This document shows, one piece after another, positions 27,849-36,793 of a DNA stretch of 64,000 nt. Within the stretch, counting starts at the first letter, position 1; each line of letters starts with the position of its first letter. Location: assembly GCA_022823605.1 (NCBI GenBank), contig JAJEHS010000002.1:62001-126000 (forward strand), in the 5' to 3' direction. The notes beneath the pieces were generated by a model that saw nothing but the letters and a program-made list of their open reading frames with translations, ran no database searches and was not told the DNA's origin. Source of the DNA: Paracoccaceae bacterium (GTDB lineage Bacteria; Pseudomonadota; Alphaproteobacteria; Rhodobacterales; Rhodobacteraceae). The position numbers were made by a program, and so were the translations under genes.

Positions 27849-30199
27849 TCCTTGGTCTTGATGGAGTCGAAATAGGCCTGCTGGTAGTCTTTTTGACCCT
27901 GTTTGGCTCAATCATGTCCGGATTTCCTGTCGCATTTGCAATAGGTGGATCGGCTGTAATTTCCTTTGCCATACTGGCTGCACTCGACAGTGCAGGGTTG
28001 ATGATCCATCAGGTAATTGATGTATCAAGCACACAATACCAAGCCTTGATCGAATCTGGAATTTCGCATTACGACATATCAAAATTCAGATATCCCGATT
28101 TGCCGGTAGTTGCTCAACCCTTGTTTGAGAGGGGTTGGGAAGTGGCAGTCGACCGTAATCTCAGTTTCATTGTCAACCGGATGAATGAGAGGGTGCTTGC
28201 AGGACAGTCTATTGAAACACTGTTGGCCGTCTTGATGTTTGTAATGATGGGAATAACCCTGGAACGGTCGAAAATTGCCAATGACCTGCTGACAACCATG
28301 GCTCGTATTTTTGGTCCTTTGCCAGGGGGATTGGCAGTTTCTGTCGTTGTCGTTGGAGCCTTTCTCGCAGCATCAACTGGTATAGTTGGAGCTACCGTGG
28401 TTACCATGGGATTGCTCTCTCTACCCACAATGTTGCGCAATCACTACTCTCCGGAACTTGCGACCGGTGTTATCTCGGCATCAGGTACACTTGGCCAGAT
28501 TATTCCGCCATCCATTGTAATTGTTCTGTTGGGTACATTGGCCGGGGACCTCTATTCTACCGCACAGGAGACAAGGGCCCAGGCTGCAGGTTGTTCAGAT
28601 GCTCTTACCTATTTGGGTGAAGCTGCTGTGGTTTCAGTTGGTACGCTTTTCCAGGCTGCCATTTTACCTGGCATAATGCTTGCTTTTCTTTATGCTGCCT
28701 ACGCCTTCGGATATGCACTGATCAATCCCAAGAATGCGCCTCCTGTAACCGGCGATTATTCAAGACAGGGAACAATTACCAAGCGTACGGCTTTTACATG
28801 GTTTCTGGGTGTACCCATTGGCTTGATCGGGGGAACAGTCCTACTGATGCAGGTTGGCCTGATAGGTAACCAAAACATTGTTGTGGACTCCATGACAGAT
28901 GTAACTTTTACTTCCGAACTCAGGACCAATGTCTCGGAAAAATGTCAGGAATCCATGATTGAGTTGCATGGTCAGGAACGCTGGGACAGGGCAGTCGCCG
29001 AAGCAGAAAAGATAAGGGAAGCCGGAGGTGTTGAAGCAAGTCGGAAGTTATCCCCGGAGGAACTGGAACAGGCCATTAAGGATAAAATTGCAGCTGCCCC
29101 CCTGATCGGTACAGGTGTGGCAGTATTGTTTCTGCTTCTGACGTTAATTCTGACCACTGCAAGGGGAGTATCAATATCAACCGATCCCAAACCTCTATAT
29201 ATTGGTTTTGGCGGTTCGGTGTTGGCAATTCTGATTGATATAATATTGATCAGCCCAACTACCTCACCTGGGTTGACAGTTGTATATCTTGTCATTCCAC
29301 TGGCCTTGGTCGTTTACGGATGCGGGCATGCCCTCACTACGCTTGGCAAAAATGAATTGCTTAGGGTGGTCTTCCCCCCGCTCATCCTGATTGTTGCCGT
29401 TTTGGGTTCGATTCTCGGTGGAATAACAAATCCAACCCCCGCAGCAGCCCTTGGTGCAGGTGGTGCAATCATGCTTGCCGCCTATCGAAAACTCCATGAT
29501 CAAAACAAGTCCGGGCGTATCATTCTGATATCCAGTTTTGCAATGGTCATCATGATACTTATCGGTATCAATTTTGATTTGCGAACAGGTAAAGAAGTCA
29601 TTCTTGTGGAGGAGTGGATTGCCATATTTACCGCCCTGGCCATGTATCATGTCTGCATTTTGGGGTTGTTGTACGCCTGTTGGACATTACTAAAGACCAA
29701 GGTCCTCTCACCTGTTGTAAGGGAAACAGCTAAAGTCACCTCCATGGTATTTACGATCCTGATCGGTTCCCAATTGTTGAATTTGGTAGTCATCTCGTTT
29801 GGTGGCGAACACTATATTCAGGAGTTTCTACGAAGTTTCGAAAGGGAATGGGTCGTATTTGTGATCGTCATGATCGTTCTTTTCGTTTTGGGTTTTGTAC
29901 TGGATTTTCTTGAAATCATTTATATCGTCATACCGATTGTCGGACCTGTCATTTATGGAGGAACATTGGACCCGAAATGGGTTACAATCATGATTGCAGT
30001 AAATCTCCAAACCTCTTTCCTGACACCACCATTTGGATTTGCCCTCTTTTACCTGAGAGGTGTATCTCCACCGGAAGTCACGACCAAGCACATTTATCGC
30101 GGAGTTGTTCCCTTCGTCATCATTCAGGTGATCGGTTTGGGACTATTAAGTCTTTTCCCTGAAGTCGTAACCATCGTACCAAATCTGATTCCACACTAA
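27845..30199 (+). CDS. dctM: TRAP transporter large permease subunit (DctM), enlarged form
   Basis: 784-residue large membrane subunit; the usual DctM has about 430. The core is clear: SGFPVAFAIGG near the N-terminus, the MFVMMGITLERS segment, GIVGATVVTMG and SGTLGQIIPPSIVIVLLG, the ion/substrate region. Two additions are visible: a hydrophilic insert at about 47-120, and a soluble stretch at about 340-425 followed by extra membrane helices (about 425-640) before the final DctM helices with LQTSFLTPPFGFALFYLRG. Such enlarged forms occur with enlarged DctQ proteins. Last gene of the operon. Confidence 0.92.
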   Translation: MILGLDGVEIGLLVVFLTLFGSIMSGFPVAFAIGGSAVISFAILAALDSAGLMIHQVIDVSSTQYQALIESGISHYDISKFRYPDLPVVAQPLFERGWEVAVDRNLSFIVNRMNERVLAGQSIETLLAVLMFVMMGITLERSKIANDLLTTMARIFGPLPGGLAVSVVVVGAFLAASTGIVGATVVTMGLLSLPTMLRNHYSPELATGVISASGTLGQIIPPSIVIVLLGTLAGDLYSTAQETRAQAAGCSDALTYLGEAAVVSVGTLFQAAILPGIMLAFLYAAYAFGYALINPKNAPPVTGDYSRQGTITKRTAFTWFLGVPIGLIGGTVLLMQVGLIGNQNIVVDSMTDVTFTSELRTNVSEKCQESMIELHGQERWDRAVAEAEKIREAGGVEASRKLSPEELEQAIKDKIAAAPLIGTGVAVLFLLLTLILTTARGVSISTDPKPLYIGFGGSVLAILIDIILISPTTSPGLTVVYLVIPLALVVYGCGHALTTLGKNELLRVVFPPLILIVAVLGSILGGITNPTPAAALGAGGAIMLAAYRKLHDQNKSGRIILISSFAMVIMILIGINFDLRTGKEVILVEEWIAIFTALAMYHVCILGLLYACWTLLKTKVLSPVVRETAKVTSMVFTILIGSQLLNLVVISFGGEHYIQEFLRSFEREWVVFVIVMIVLFVLGFVLDFLEIIYIVIPIVGPVIYGGTLDPKWVTIMIAVNLQTSFLTPPFGFALFYLRGVSPPEVTTKHIYRGVVPFVIIQVIGLGLLSLFPEVVTIVPNLIPH

Positions 30200-30248
30200 G
30201 CTCAAGAAAAAAAGCTACTATCAAACAGGTAAATACTTGTGCTTGGTA

Positions 30249-31148
30249 CTAGTTCCCATTGGTTGTCAGCATTTGTTTTTGCTGTTTGTTCTCCCAATGA
30301 ACATTCGCGTAATTGGCACAGACAATCAGGATTGCTCCGGAAATTATGAAAATGTCGATAATTTCTCCATAGAACAACATTCCAATTACCGCAATCAGGG
30401 GCAGTCTCAGGAAATCCAAGGGAGCAACAATTACCGCCGGAGCCAATTCCAGTGCTCTGGTGATACAATAATGTGCAGTCAGGCCGGTAAATGTAATTAC
30501 CACTACCCAAATCATGGTTTCCGGGTCTGGTATTGGGATTTCACCATCCAATCCGGCAATCATTAAACCCAGGATTGCCTGAATGGCCGACATCCAGAAC
30601 AGGATACAGATTACAGACGCAACTCTGGTAAGCTTTTTCGTATAAATGTATGATCCTGCAAACCCAATTGCGCAGAGTGCTCCTGCTAGCACTCCGAAAT
30701 CAAAGGTTGCTATACCGGGCCTAGTCACTATCAGGACACCAGCAAAACCGACAATGGCAGAAAACAACCTGGGCTTGGTAAGTTTCTCGCCGAGTAAAAA
30801 CGGTGCCGCCAGAGCAACCCAGATCGGAAAGGAAAATTCAAGTGCAAACAACTGGGCAAAGGGGATTATCGCCACGGCGTAGAACCACAAGTTCTGACCT
30901 GCAAAATGAAACAGATTGCGTGTAATGTGCAACTTCATGTTCCTCAGGTTGATTTGCCCGAGATTCCCGGCAATACCGCCGATGGTCAGGATGATTATTA
31001 TCCCTATAAGGGATCGGTAAAGCATGAGTTCAAAGGTATCCAGCTGGATCAAAGCTTCACGACCTGATAAGGCCATCAGGCTGAAGGAAAAAACAGCCCC
31101 CATCATCCAAGCAAAAGCTCTATAGGCATATGTATCCCGCTTTCGCAT
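30249..31148 (-). CDS. DMT-superfamily exporter (EamA family)
   Basis: 299 residues with about ten hydrophobic helices arranged as two EamA repeats. The N-terminal half contains the arginine-bearing MLYRSLIGI helix typical of the family and the FALEFSFPIWVALAAPFLLGEKL motif; the second half ends ...LRLPLIAVIGMLFYGEIIDIF. EamA proteins export amino acids or other metabolites, or are of unknown substrate. Convergent with dctM (49 bases). AGG precedes the ATG. Confidence 0.87.
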   Translation of the reverse strand: MRKRDTYAYRAFAWMMGAVFSFSLMALSGREALIQLDTFELMLYRSLIGIIIILTIGGIAGNLGQINLRNMKLHITRNLFHFAGQNLWFYAVAIIPFAQLFALEFSFPIWVALAAPFLLGEKLTKPRLFSAIVGFAGVLIVTRPGIATFDFGVLAGALCAIGFAGSYIYTKKLTRVASVICILFWMSAIQAILGLMIAGLDGEIPIPDPETMIWVVVITFTGLTAHYCITRALELAPAVIVAPLDFLRLPLIAVIGMLFYGEIIDIFIISGAILIVCANYANVHWENKQQKQMLTTNGN

Positions 31149-31414
31149 GACCTATTCAAATGTTTCCATAGCATTAATTTCTTAACGAATTCTACTGAAA
31201 TCAGACTGGTTGGTAATGGCCATACTTAAATTTTTTAGCCCTACTCTTCCAGTCACATCATAAGAACCAAGATATCCAATCAGATTCTGGGAATCGCCGA
31301 TAAAGTACAACCTCAAAGTTGTTTTCGCATGTATTATGTTTATCAATGGTTTGACTTTGTATCAATAATCAAAATCATGTAGTTTATTGTAAATTTGGCG
31401 AAGGGTGAAATAGT

Positions 31415-32779
31415 TTGAAAACAAACAAAAAACGGATTTGGGGTTGGATGTTTTTTGACTGGGCCAGCCAACCATACCATACCTTGCTCATAACATTCAT
31501 TTTTGGACCGTATTTTGTTTCAGAAGTAATGAATGATCCTGTCCTTGGTCAGGAATACTGGGGATGGATGCTGACGATTTCAGGAATTCTGATCGCATTG
31601 TTTGCTCCGGTATTGGGTTCTGTTGTTGACAATCGTCCTTCCAAGAACCCATGGATGATACTCTTTTCACTGATGATAATTGTTGGATCAGCCTATCTCT
31701 GGTTGGCGGTTCCAAATTCCAGTCAGGTTGTATTGATTTTGCTTTTTTTCGGAATTGGTCTTATGGGCATAGAATTTGCCACGATCATAACCAATTCAAT
31801 GCTGCCCGATCTGGGACCCAAAAGTGATGTTGGTCAAATTTCAGGCAACGGATGGGCGTTTGGCTATTTAGGCGGCATCATTGCGTTGGCAATAATGATG
31901 CTATTTTTTGCAGAAACAGAGACTGGCAAAACTTACCTGAACATTGATCCATTACTTGGCTTGAATCCAGAAAATCGGGAAGGTACCCGCTTTGTTGGTC
32001 CATTTTGTGCCTTTTGGTACCTGATTTTCATGATTCCCTTTTTCATGTGGGTAAGGCCCGATAAAATGAGGGTGATTGATGATACAAAGAGCAACAAGGG
32101 GAACCTTTACCAGGTGGTTAGCGCTGATTTAAAGACCATTTTAACCAACTTTTCCAATGTGGCAAAGAGTAGAAGCCTGGCAGCTTATCTTCTTTCATCC
32201 ATGTTCTATAGGGATGCATTGGCTGGTATATTTGCTTTCGGAGGAATCTATGCCGCAGGAGTATTGGGATGGTCAATCACCCAATTGGGTATTTTTGGAA
32301 TCCTAGCCTTAGTCTTCGGTATAATTGCTACAATAATCGGAGGTTATTGTGACAAAAAGATAGGTCCAAAAATTGTCATACTAATATCAATCATAGTTTT
32401 GATTCTGACTGGATTAATCATATTATCCACATCTTTGGAGGAAGTGTTATTCATACCGGTAAAGGAAGGTTCATCCCTACCCCATATATCATTTTGGATT
32501 TGTGGATGCCTAATTGGGGCAGTTGGTGGCACTCTTCAGGCATCCTCACGAACCATGATGGTAATCCAGGCCATCAAAGGTAGATACACTGAAGCATTCG
32601 GGCTCTATGCCCTTGCCGGCAAGGCAACCTCATTTTTGGCACCATTTTTGATTGCTGTTGTAACCAATATTTCAGGTGACCAACGGTTGGGTATTTCACC
32701 GGTGATTCTTCTGGCCCTGATTGGCTTGATTCTTTTATACTGGGTCAAACCCGATGGTGATGAAAATCTCAATTCCTGA
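31415..32779 (+). CDS. MFS transporter, UMF1/Atg22-like
   Basis: 454 residues, about twelve membrane helices. The N-terminus WMFFDWASQPYHTLLITF and FGPYF matches the Atg22-like (vacuole effluxer) family signature in bacteria, and ALFAPVLGSVVDN is the MFS loop 2-3 motif. Substrate unknown; yeast Atg22 exports amino acids. The start is TTG 31415, with AAGGGTG nine bases upstream. Its stop lies only 8 bases from that of purH on the other strand, leaving no room for a separate terminator. Confidence 0.87.
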   Translation: MKTNKKRIWGWMFFDWASQPYHTLLITFIFGPYFVSEVMNDPVLGQEYWGWMLTISGILIALFAPVLGSVVDNRPSKNPWMILFSLMIIVGSAYLWLAVPNSSQVVLILLFFGIGLMGIEFATIITNSMLPDLGPKSDVGQISGNGWAFGYLGGIIALAIMMLFFAETETGKTYLNIDPLLGLNPENREGTRFVGPFCAFWYLIFMIPFFMWVRPDKMRVIDDTKSNKGNLYQVVSADLKTILTNFSNVAKSRSLAAYLLSSMFYRDALAGIFAFGGIYAAGVLGWSITQLGIFGILALVFGIIATIIGGYCDKKIGPKIVILISIIVLILTGLIILSTSLEEVLFIPVKEGSSLPHISFWICGCLIGAVGGTLQASSRTMMVIQAIKGRYTEAFGLYALAGKATSFLAPFLIAVVTNISGDQRLGISPVILLALIGLILLYWVKPDGDENLNS

Positions 32780-32787
32780 AAACCGAC

Positions 32788-34386
32788 CTAGTGCCTGAAA
32801 TGTCTGATACCGGTGAATACCATCGCCATTCCATGCTTGTTGGAAGCCTCAATCACTTCATTATCACGTACTGAACCACCTGGCTGGATCACTGCCGTGA
32901 TACCTTCGGAAGCTGCATTATCAATACTGTCCCGGAAAGGAAAAAACGCATCTGAAGCCATTACTGCTCCCTTGATGTTCTGCCCAGCTTGCCGTGCCTT
33001 GATACCAGCAACCCGCGACGAGGTTATGCGGCTCATTTGACCAGCACCGATTCCAATGGTCATCTTGTCCCGGGCATAGACAATGGCATTGGACTTGACC
33101 ATCCTTGCAACCTGCCATGCAAATTGAAGATCAGCCATTTCCCTTGTACTGGGACTTCTTTTGGTTACAACCTTCAACTCCTTGAACAGTTGTGCGTCTG
33201 ATTCCTGAACCAACATCCCTCCGGATACCTGCTTGTAAGTCATGTAATCCGAATCTAAATGCCATTGACCACAGGCCAATACCCTTATCATTTCCTTGCA
33301 GGCAAGTACCTTCTTGGCATGTTCAGATATGGATGGTGCTACAATTACCTCCACAAATTGCCGCTTGAGTACTTCCTTGGAAGTCTCTTCATCAAGCTCT
33401 CGATTGAAAGCAATAATTCCCCCAAAAGCAGATTCGGGATCGGCTGAATATGCCTTGTCGTACGCATCAGCCAATTTATCAGAAATGGCAACACCGCATG
33501 GGTTTGCATGTTTAACTATCACACATGCAGGGGCTTCTTCAAACTGGCGTACACATTCAATGGCTGTATCGGTGTCAATAATATTATTGTAGGACAATTC
33601 CTTGCCTTGAAGTTGTTTTGCACTGGAGATACTCCCAGTGTGGATACTCTTTTCAACATAAAATGCAGACTTCTGGTGAGGGTTTTCTCCATACCTCATA
33701 CCTTGGCGATAGTACCATCTTCGATTCAAAACAGGTGGAAATTCATCAATTGACTGGGGATTGTCTTGTCGATTTAAACGACCAAGAAAAGTGGTAATGA
33801 TGTCATCGTAATTTGCCGTATACTCAAATGCCTTGACGGCCAGGGCATACCTGGTTTCCTCGTCGACAGCACCGGAATTATTATTCATGCTGACCTGAAT
33901 AAGGTCATAATCTTCCTTGTCGACAGCGACCGTTACATGCTTGCAATTTTTGGCAGCAGCCCTGATCATGGCGGGCCCACCTACATCAATATTTTCAATG
34001 GCATCGGACAAGGTGACTTCAGGATCGGATACCACGGCTTCAAACGGGTAAAAATTTACCACGACAAGATCTATGGGGATAATGCCATGTTCCTGCATGA
34101 CTTTCTCATCCTGACCCCTTCTAGCAAGTATTCCCCCGTGGATCAACGGATGAAGTGTCTTAACCCTGCCACCCATGATTTCCTTGAACCCGGTGTAATC
34201 TGTGATTTCACTTATTGTAATTCCAGACTCTCTAAGAAACTTGGCAGTTCCCCCGATTGACAGGATTCTTATTGACCTCTTTTGGAGTTCATGGGCGAAT
34301 TCAATCAACCCGGTCTTGTCGGAAACGCAGATCAAGGCATTTCGGATGGGTGCTGATGAAGGTTTGAAGTTTATTGCTTCACTCAT
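32788..34386 (-). CDS. purH: Bifunctional AICAR formyltransferase / IMP cyclohydrolase
   Basis: 532 residues, catalysing the last two steps of de novo IMP synthesis. The N-terminal MGS-like cyclohydrolase domain (about 1-200) contains LISVSDKTG-like CVSDKTGLIEFA and GGRVKTLHPLIHGG. The C-terminal transformylase domain has RYGENPHQKSAFY and the KHANPCGVA active-site segment, then SDAFFPFRD and VIQPGGSVRDNE. Length is typical. Not linked here to other pur genes. Confidence 0.97.
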   Translation of the reverse strand: MSEAINFKPSSAPIRNALICVSDKTGLIEFAHELQKRSIRILSIGGTAKFLRESGITISEITDYTGFKEIMGGRVKTLHPLIHGGILARRGQDEKVMQEHGIIPIDLVVVNFYPFEAVVSDPEVTLSDAIENIDVGGPAMIRAAAKNCKHVTVAVDKEDYDLIQVSMNNNSGAVDEETRYALAVKAFEYTANYDDIITTFLGRLNRQDNPQSIDEFPPVLNRRWYYRQGMRYGENPHQKSAFYVEKSIHTGSISSAKQLQGKELSYNNIIDTDTAIECVRQFEEAPACVIVKHANPCGVAISDKLADAYDKAYSADPESAFGGIIAFNRELDEETSKEVLKRQFVEVIVAPSISEHAKKVLACKEMIRVLACGQWHLDSDYMTYKQVSGGMLVQESDAQLFKELKVVTKRSPSTREMADLQFAWQVARMVKSNAIVYARDKMTIGIGAGQMSRITSSRVAGIKARQAGQNIKGAVMASDAFFPFRDSIDNAASEGITAVIQPGGSVRDNEVIEASNKHGMAMVFTGIRHFRH

Positions 34387-34719
34387 TTTCTTTATGCTTT
34401 ACTATCGGTACTAAAATTACCTAAAACCTGAAACTTACGGAACTATTCAGAACATAAATTCTACCATCATTGTGTCTTGGCTTTGTTTTTGTATAGAGTA
34501 ATTGGAATTCCGTGTATTTTTCTCTTGGATCATCATTGGGAGCAAAAAACATTTCTAGGACTCCGTAATCTTCTACGTTTTCAAGTAAACGCTTTACTTG
34601 TAACTTTGAGCTTGGTCTGAAATCAATATAGATGTTTCATGATTGGTTTATTCCCTTTCTGTTATCAAGGCTGGGAACTAACATAATACTTTGAACATGG
34701 TTTACCATTTCCCCTTTGC
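34387..34719. other. Intergenic, no gene seen
   Basis: About 330 AT-rich bases between the purH start and the stop of the NYN-domain gene, presumably including the purH promoter. No RNA gene, hairpin terminator or credible open frame was recognised. Confidence 0.5.
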
Positions 34720-35337
34720 TTACCATTCCTCAGGTTTACTGGTATTGGTACCTGGAATCGTGTTGGGGAGTTGGCTGCGTGCCAATAGATTCCTACTGAT
34801 CTTCCGGTGAAAATTTGCATACTCTGTCAAGTCCTGGGAGGGATGCCTGTTGCCAGGTGTCATGAGGCCCAGAAATTTTTCCCTCTGCTCCCTTACCAAT
34901 CTCATTGCCTCGGCGAGATCACTGTCATTCGAGACCACGACGGCACAGTCATATTCGTCCTGCCAAGCATCGTTCAACAGGTGGACGGCAAGATTGACAT
35001 CAGAACCCTTTTCTTCGGTTCTCAATACCCTGACCTTACTGTGTGGCGGTTCAACCAAAGGTAGGCGGGATTTCCTTGTCCTAAATTTTCCTTCGATTAT
35101 TTCAATTTCTTGGCAATGGGCCCGCAAGGCACGGAGATAAAAGTCTTGTCGTTGTGGTTTGCCCGGGTCGTTTTCACGGCTTTCAACTCTGGCCGTAAAG
35201 TATTTTATTGCCACGATTTGGTGATGGGGTTTAAGCATGTTGCGAAACAATGCAGAAAGATCCAGCCATTTGTATCGTGTACACCTCAAGGCCCCATAAT
35301 ACAGGTTGAAACCATCAACATATATATGGGTTCGCAT
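34720..35337 (-). CDS. NYN-domain (PIN-like) ribonuclease
   Basis: 205 residues with the NYN/LabA-like fold. The N-terminus RTHIYVDGFNLYYGAL carries the first catalytic Asp (VDGFN), GSDVNLAVHLLNDA the second acidic cluster (KGSDVNLA), and VVVSNDSDLAEAMRLVRE the third (SNDSDL). This is the full set of metal-binding Asp residues, so nuclease activity is plausible. The frame extends 14 codons further, through a hairpin. ATG 35337 was chosen because AGGAAAGCT precedes it. The region looks more GC-rich than its surroundings, and the gene is isolated, which hints at transfer. Confidence 0.87.
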   Translation of the reverse strand: MRTHIYVDGFNLYYGALRCTRYKWLDLSALFRNMLKPHHQIVAIKYFTARVESRENDPGKPQRQDFYLRALRAHCQEIEIIEGKFRTRKSRLPLVEPPHSKVRVLRTEEKGSDVNLAVHLLNDAWQDEYDCAVVVSNDSDLAEAMRLVREQREKFLGLMTPGNRHPSQDLTEYANFHRKISRNLLARSQLPNTIPGTNTSKPEEW

Positions 35338-35349
35338 AGCTTTCCTTTT

Positions 35350-35377
35350 AAAAAAAAAGCGGGGCCTGACGCCCCGC
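35350..35377 (-). terminator. Terminator-like hairpin in the leader of the NYN gene
   Basis: A 7-bp GC stem, GCGGGGC pairing with GCCCCGC (35359-35365 and 35371-35377), 5-base loop, followed on the minus strand by nine T residues (35350-35358). The T-run ends only about 12 bases before the NYN start codon, with the ribosome binding site in between. It would stop transcription entering the gene from upstream, so it is either an attenuator or the end of an upstream unit. Confidence 0.8.
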
Positions 35378-35378
35378 A

Positions 35379-35400
35379 CCCTAGAGACGACGCCCTAGGG
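35379..35400 (-). promoter_or_regulatory. Second leader hairpin next to the terminator
   Basis: CCCTAG and CTAGGG form a 6-bp stem around a 10-base loop, directly beside the GC hairpin. It may be a competing or stacked structure in the NYN leader. Function is inferred only from position. Confidence 0.35.
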
Positions 35401-35570
35401 GTGGCTGTTACCAATATACAGTATTTTCGATTTGTTTCAAGAAGTTTTTTATCCCTCACCACTCCAAGTCGAAGACCTGCAGGCATTTCAGTTCGGTAGA
35501 GATCTTCCCTAATGGATAGACCCCGTTGCCTCAATTCGTGGAGGGCAACAACATCCTTTTCCCTTAACAT
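35401..35570 (-). pseudogene. Possible remnant of a helix-turn-helix (IS21 IstA-like) N-terminus
   Basis: The minus-strand frame starting ATG 35570 reads MLREKDVVALHELRQRGLSI followed by RED, which resembles the N-terminal helix-turn-helix of IS21-type transposases (RGLSIREIAR...). After about 23 residues the resemblance ends and the frame runs into the leader hairpins. No IstB, inverted repeats or target duplications were found. It could be chance or an unrelated small regulator. Confidence 0.25.
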
Positions 35571-36112
35571 GTTTTACCCCAGCTTATGATAGTGCAACAC
35601 CCGATAAACCCACCGAACGGAAGCGGATCATATCGACTTTGGTAGAGGAAAACCTTCAAATATAAACAAAGAAGCCGATTTAAACTTTAACTTTTCTTTA
35701 CTCCGAACTACAGTTCCATGACACTAGGACCTGTTGGACAGACTCAAAAAGGGAAGTTACTAAATTTATGCTTGAACTTCTCAATAACTCATCACCAACC
35801 CAGTTGATGGTTCATCTTGGACGGAAAAGATAGGTGATATTTCAATGTGAAGTTGAGATGTTCAATCCATCCAAGGTTTGAAGATAGTTTCAACTATTCC
35901 ACGAAAATTTTGGCTGATTTATTTTCTGTTTTTCCATGAAGCTATTCCAAAAAGGGTAAAAATCGTCAAAAACAGTAACATATCAGGAGTTTCAAATTTG
36001 GGATTTAAGTCAAGATGAATTATTGCTGACAAAGGAAATGGGCATCGTGCTACCTCATTTTCTTAACGAGGCCAGAAAAAAGATATTAAACTAGACTCCT
36101 TCTTTTCATAAC
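35571..36112. other. Intergenic, no gene seen
   Basis: About 540 bases between the NYN locus and the small kinase gene. AT-rich, stops in all frames, no RNA gene recognised. It presumably holds promoters for the kinase (rightward) and for the NYN leader (leftward). Confidence 0.5.
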
Positions 36113-36772
36113 ATGTCAGATAAATCAACCATAAACGAAATTACTCAGGAACAGCTCTTCGGCAAGCTCGGAAACCTGCCCACTGATAAACGAAACGTAG
36201 TCGCTATAGCGGCTCCTCCAGGAGCAGGCAAAACCACCTTGACCGATTGGCTAGTCAAGAAAATCAATGAAAACTCACAATTCAAGGCTCAGGCCCTCTA
36301 TATGGACGGGTTCCACTTTGATAATATTCTCCTGACCAAAATGAGTCTGCTGAAATGGAAAGGAGCTCCAAATACCTTTGATGTAAAAGGTATGGAAAAT
36401 ACTCTGAAGAGATTGAATGTGTGTCCTGCCGAAGATGTTGTTGTACCCGTCTTTGATCGGTCCCTGGAAATAGCCCGGGCAGGCGCCAGTATTATTTCCA
36501 AAGATATAAATTTGTTGATTGTCGAAGGAAATTATATCCTTTGCGACATTTCTCCCTGGGATTCACTCAACAAATATTTTGACCTGCGAATCCTGATCAA
36601 AACTCCCAAAAATGTGTTAAAGAACAGGTTGAGGGAAAGATGGGAATACTATGGGTTAGATGATGAATCCATCCGGTTCAAACTTTATGAAAATGACCTG
36701 CCGAATGGAGATTTCGTAATGGAGCACAGCCGGTCAATTGATTACTATCTTATACAATCGCAGGGTGATTAA
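36113..36772 (+). CDS. P-loop kinase of the uridine kinase/pantothenate kinase-like family (FrcK-like)
   Basis: 219 residues. Walker A APPGAGKTT at 34-42 and the lid and substrate region MDGFHFDN (LYMDGFHFDNILL) are those of the PRK/uridine-kinase-like group, as is VEGNYILCDISPWDSL. Rhizobial members called FrcK accompany the fructose ABC transporter; others are annotated only as nucleoside/nucleotide kinases. There is no sugar transporter beside it here, so the substrate is unknown. Convergent with the ExbB-like gene (21 bases). Confidence 0.8.
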   Translation: MSDKSTINEITQEQLFGKLGNLPTDKRNVVAIAAPPGAGKTTLTDWLVKKINENSQFKAQALYMDGFHFDNILLTKMSLLKWKGAPNTFDVKGMENTLKRLNVCPAEDVVVPVFDRSLEIARAGASIISKDINLLIVEGNYILCDISPWDSLNKYFDLRILIKTPKNVLKNRLRERWEYYGLDDESIRFKLYENDLPNGDFVMEHSRSIDYYLIQSQGD

Positions 36773-36793
36773 TTACAGGATACAGTTTTTCGT

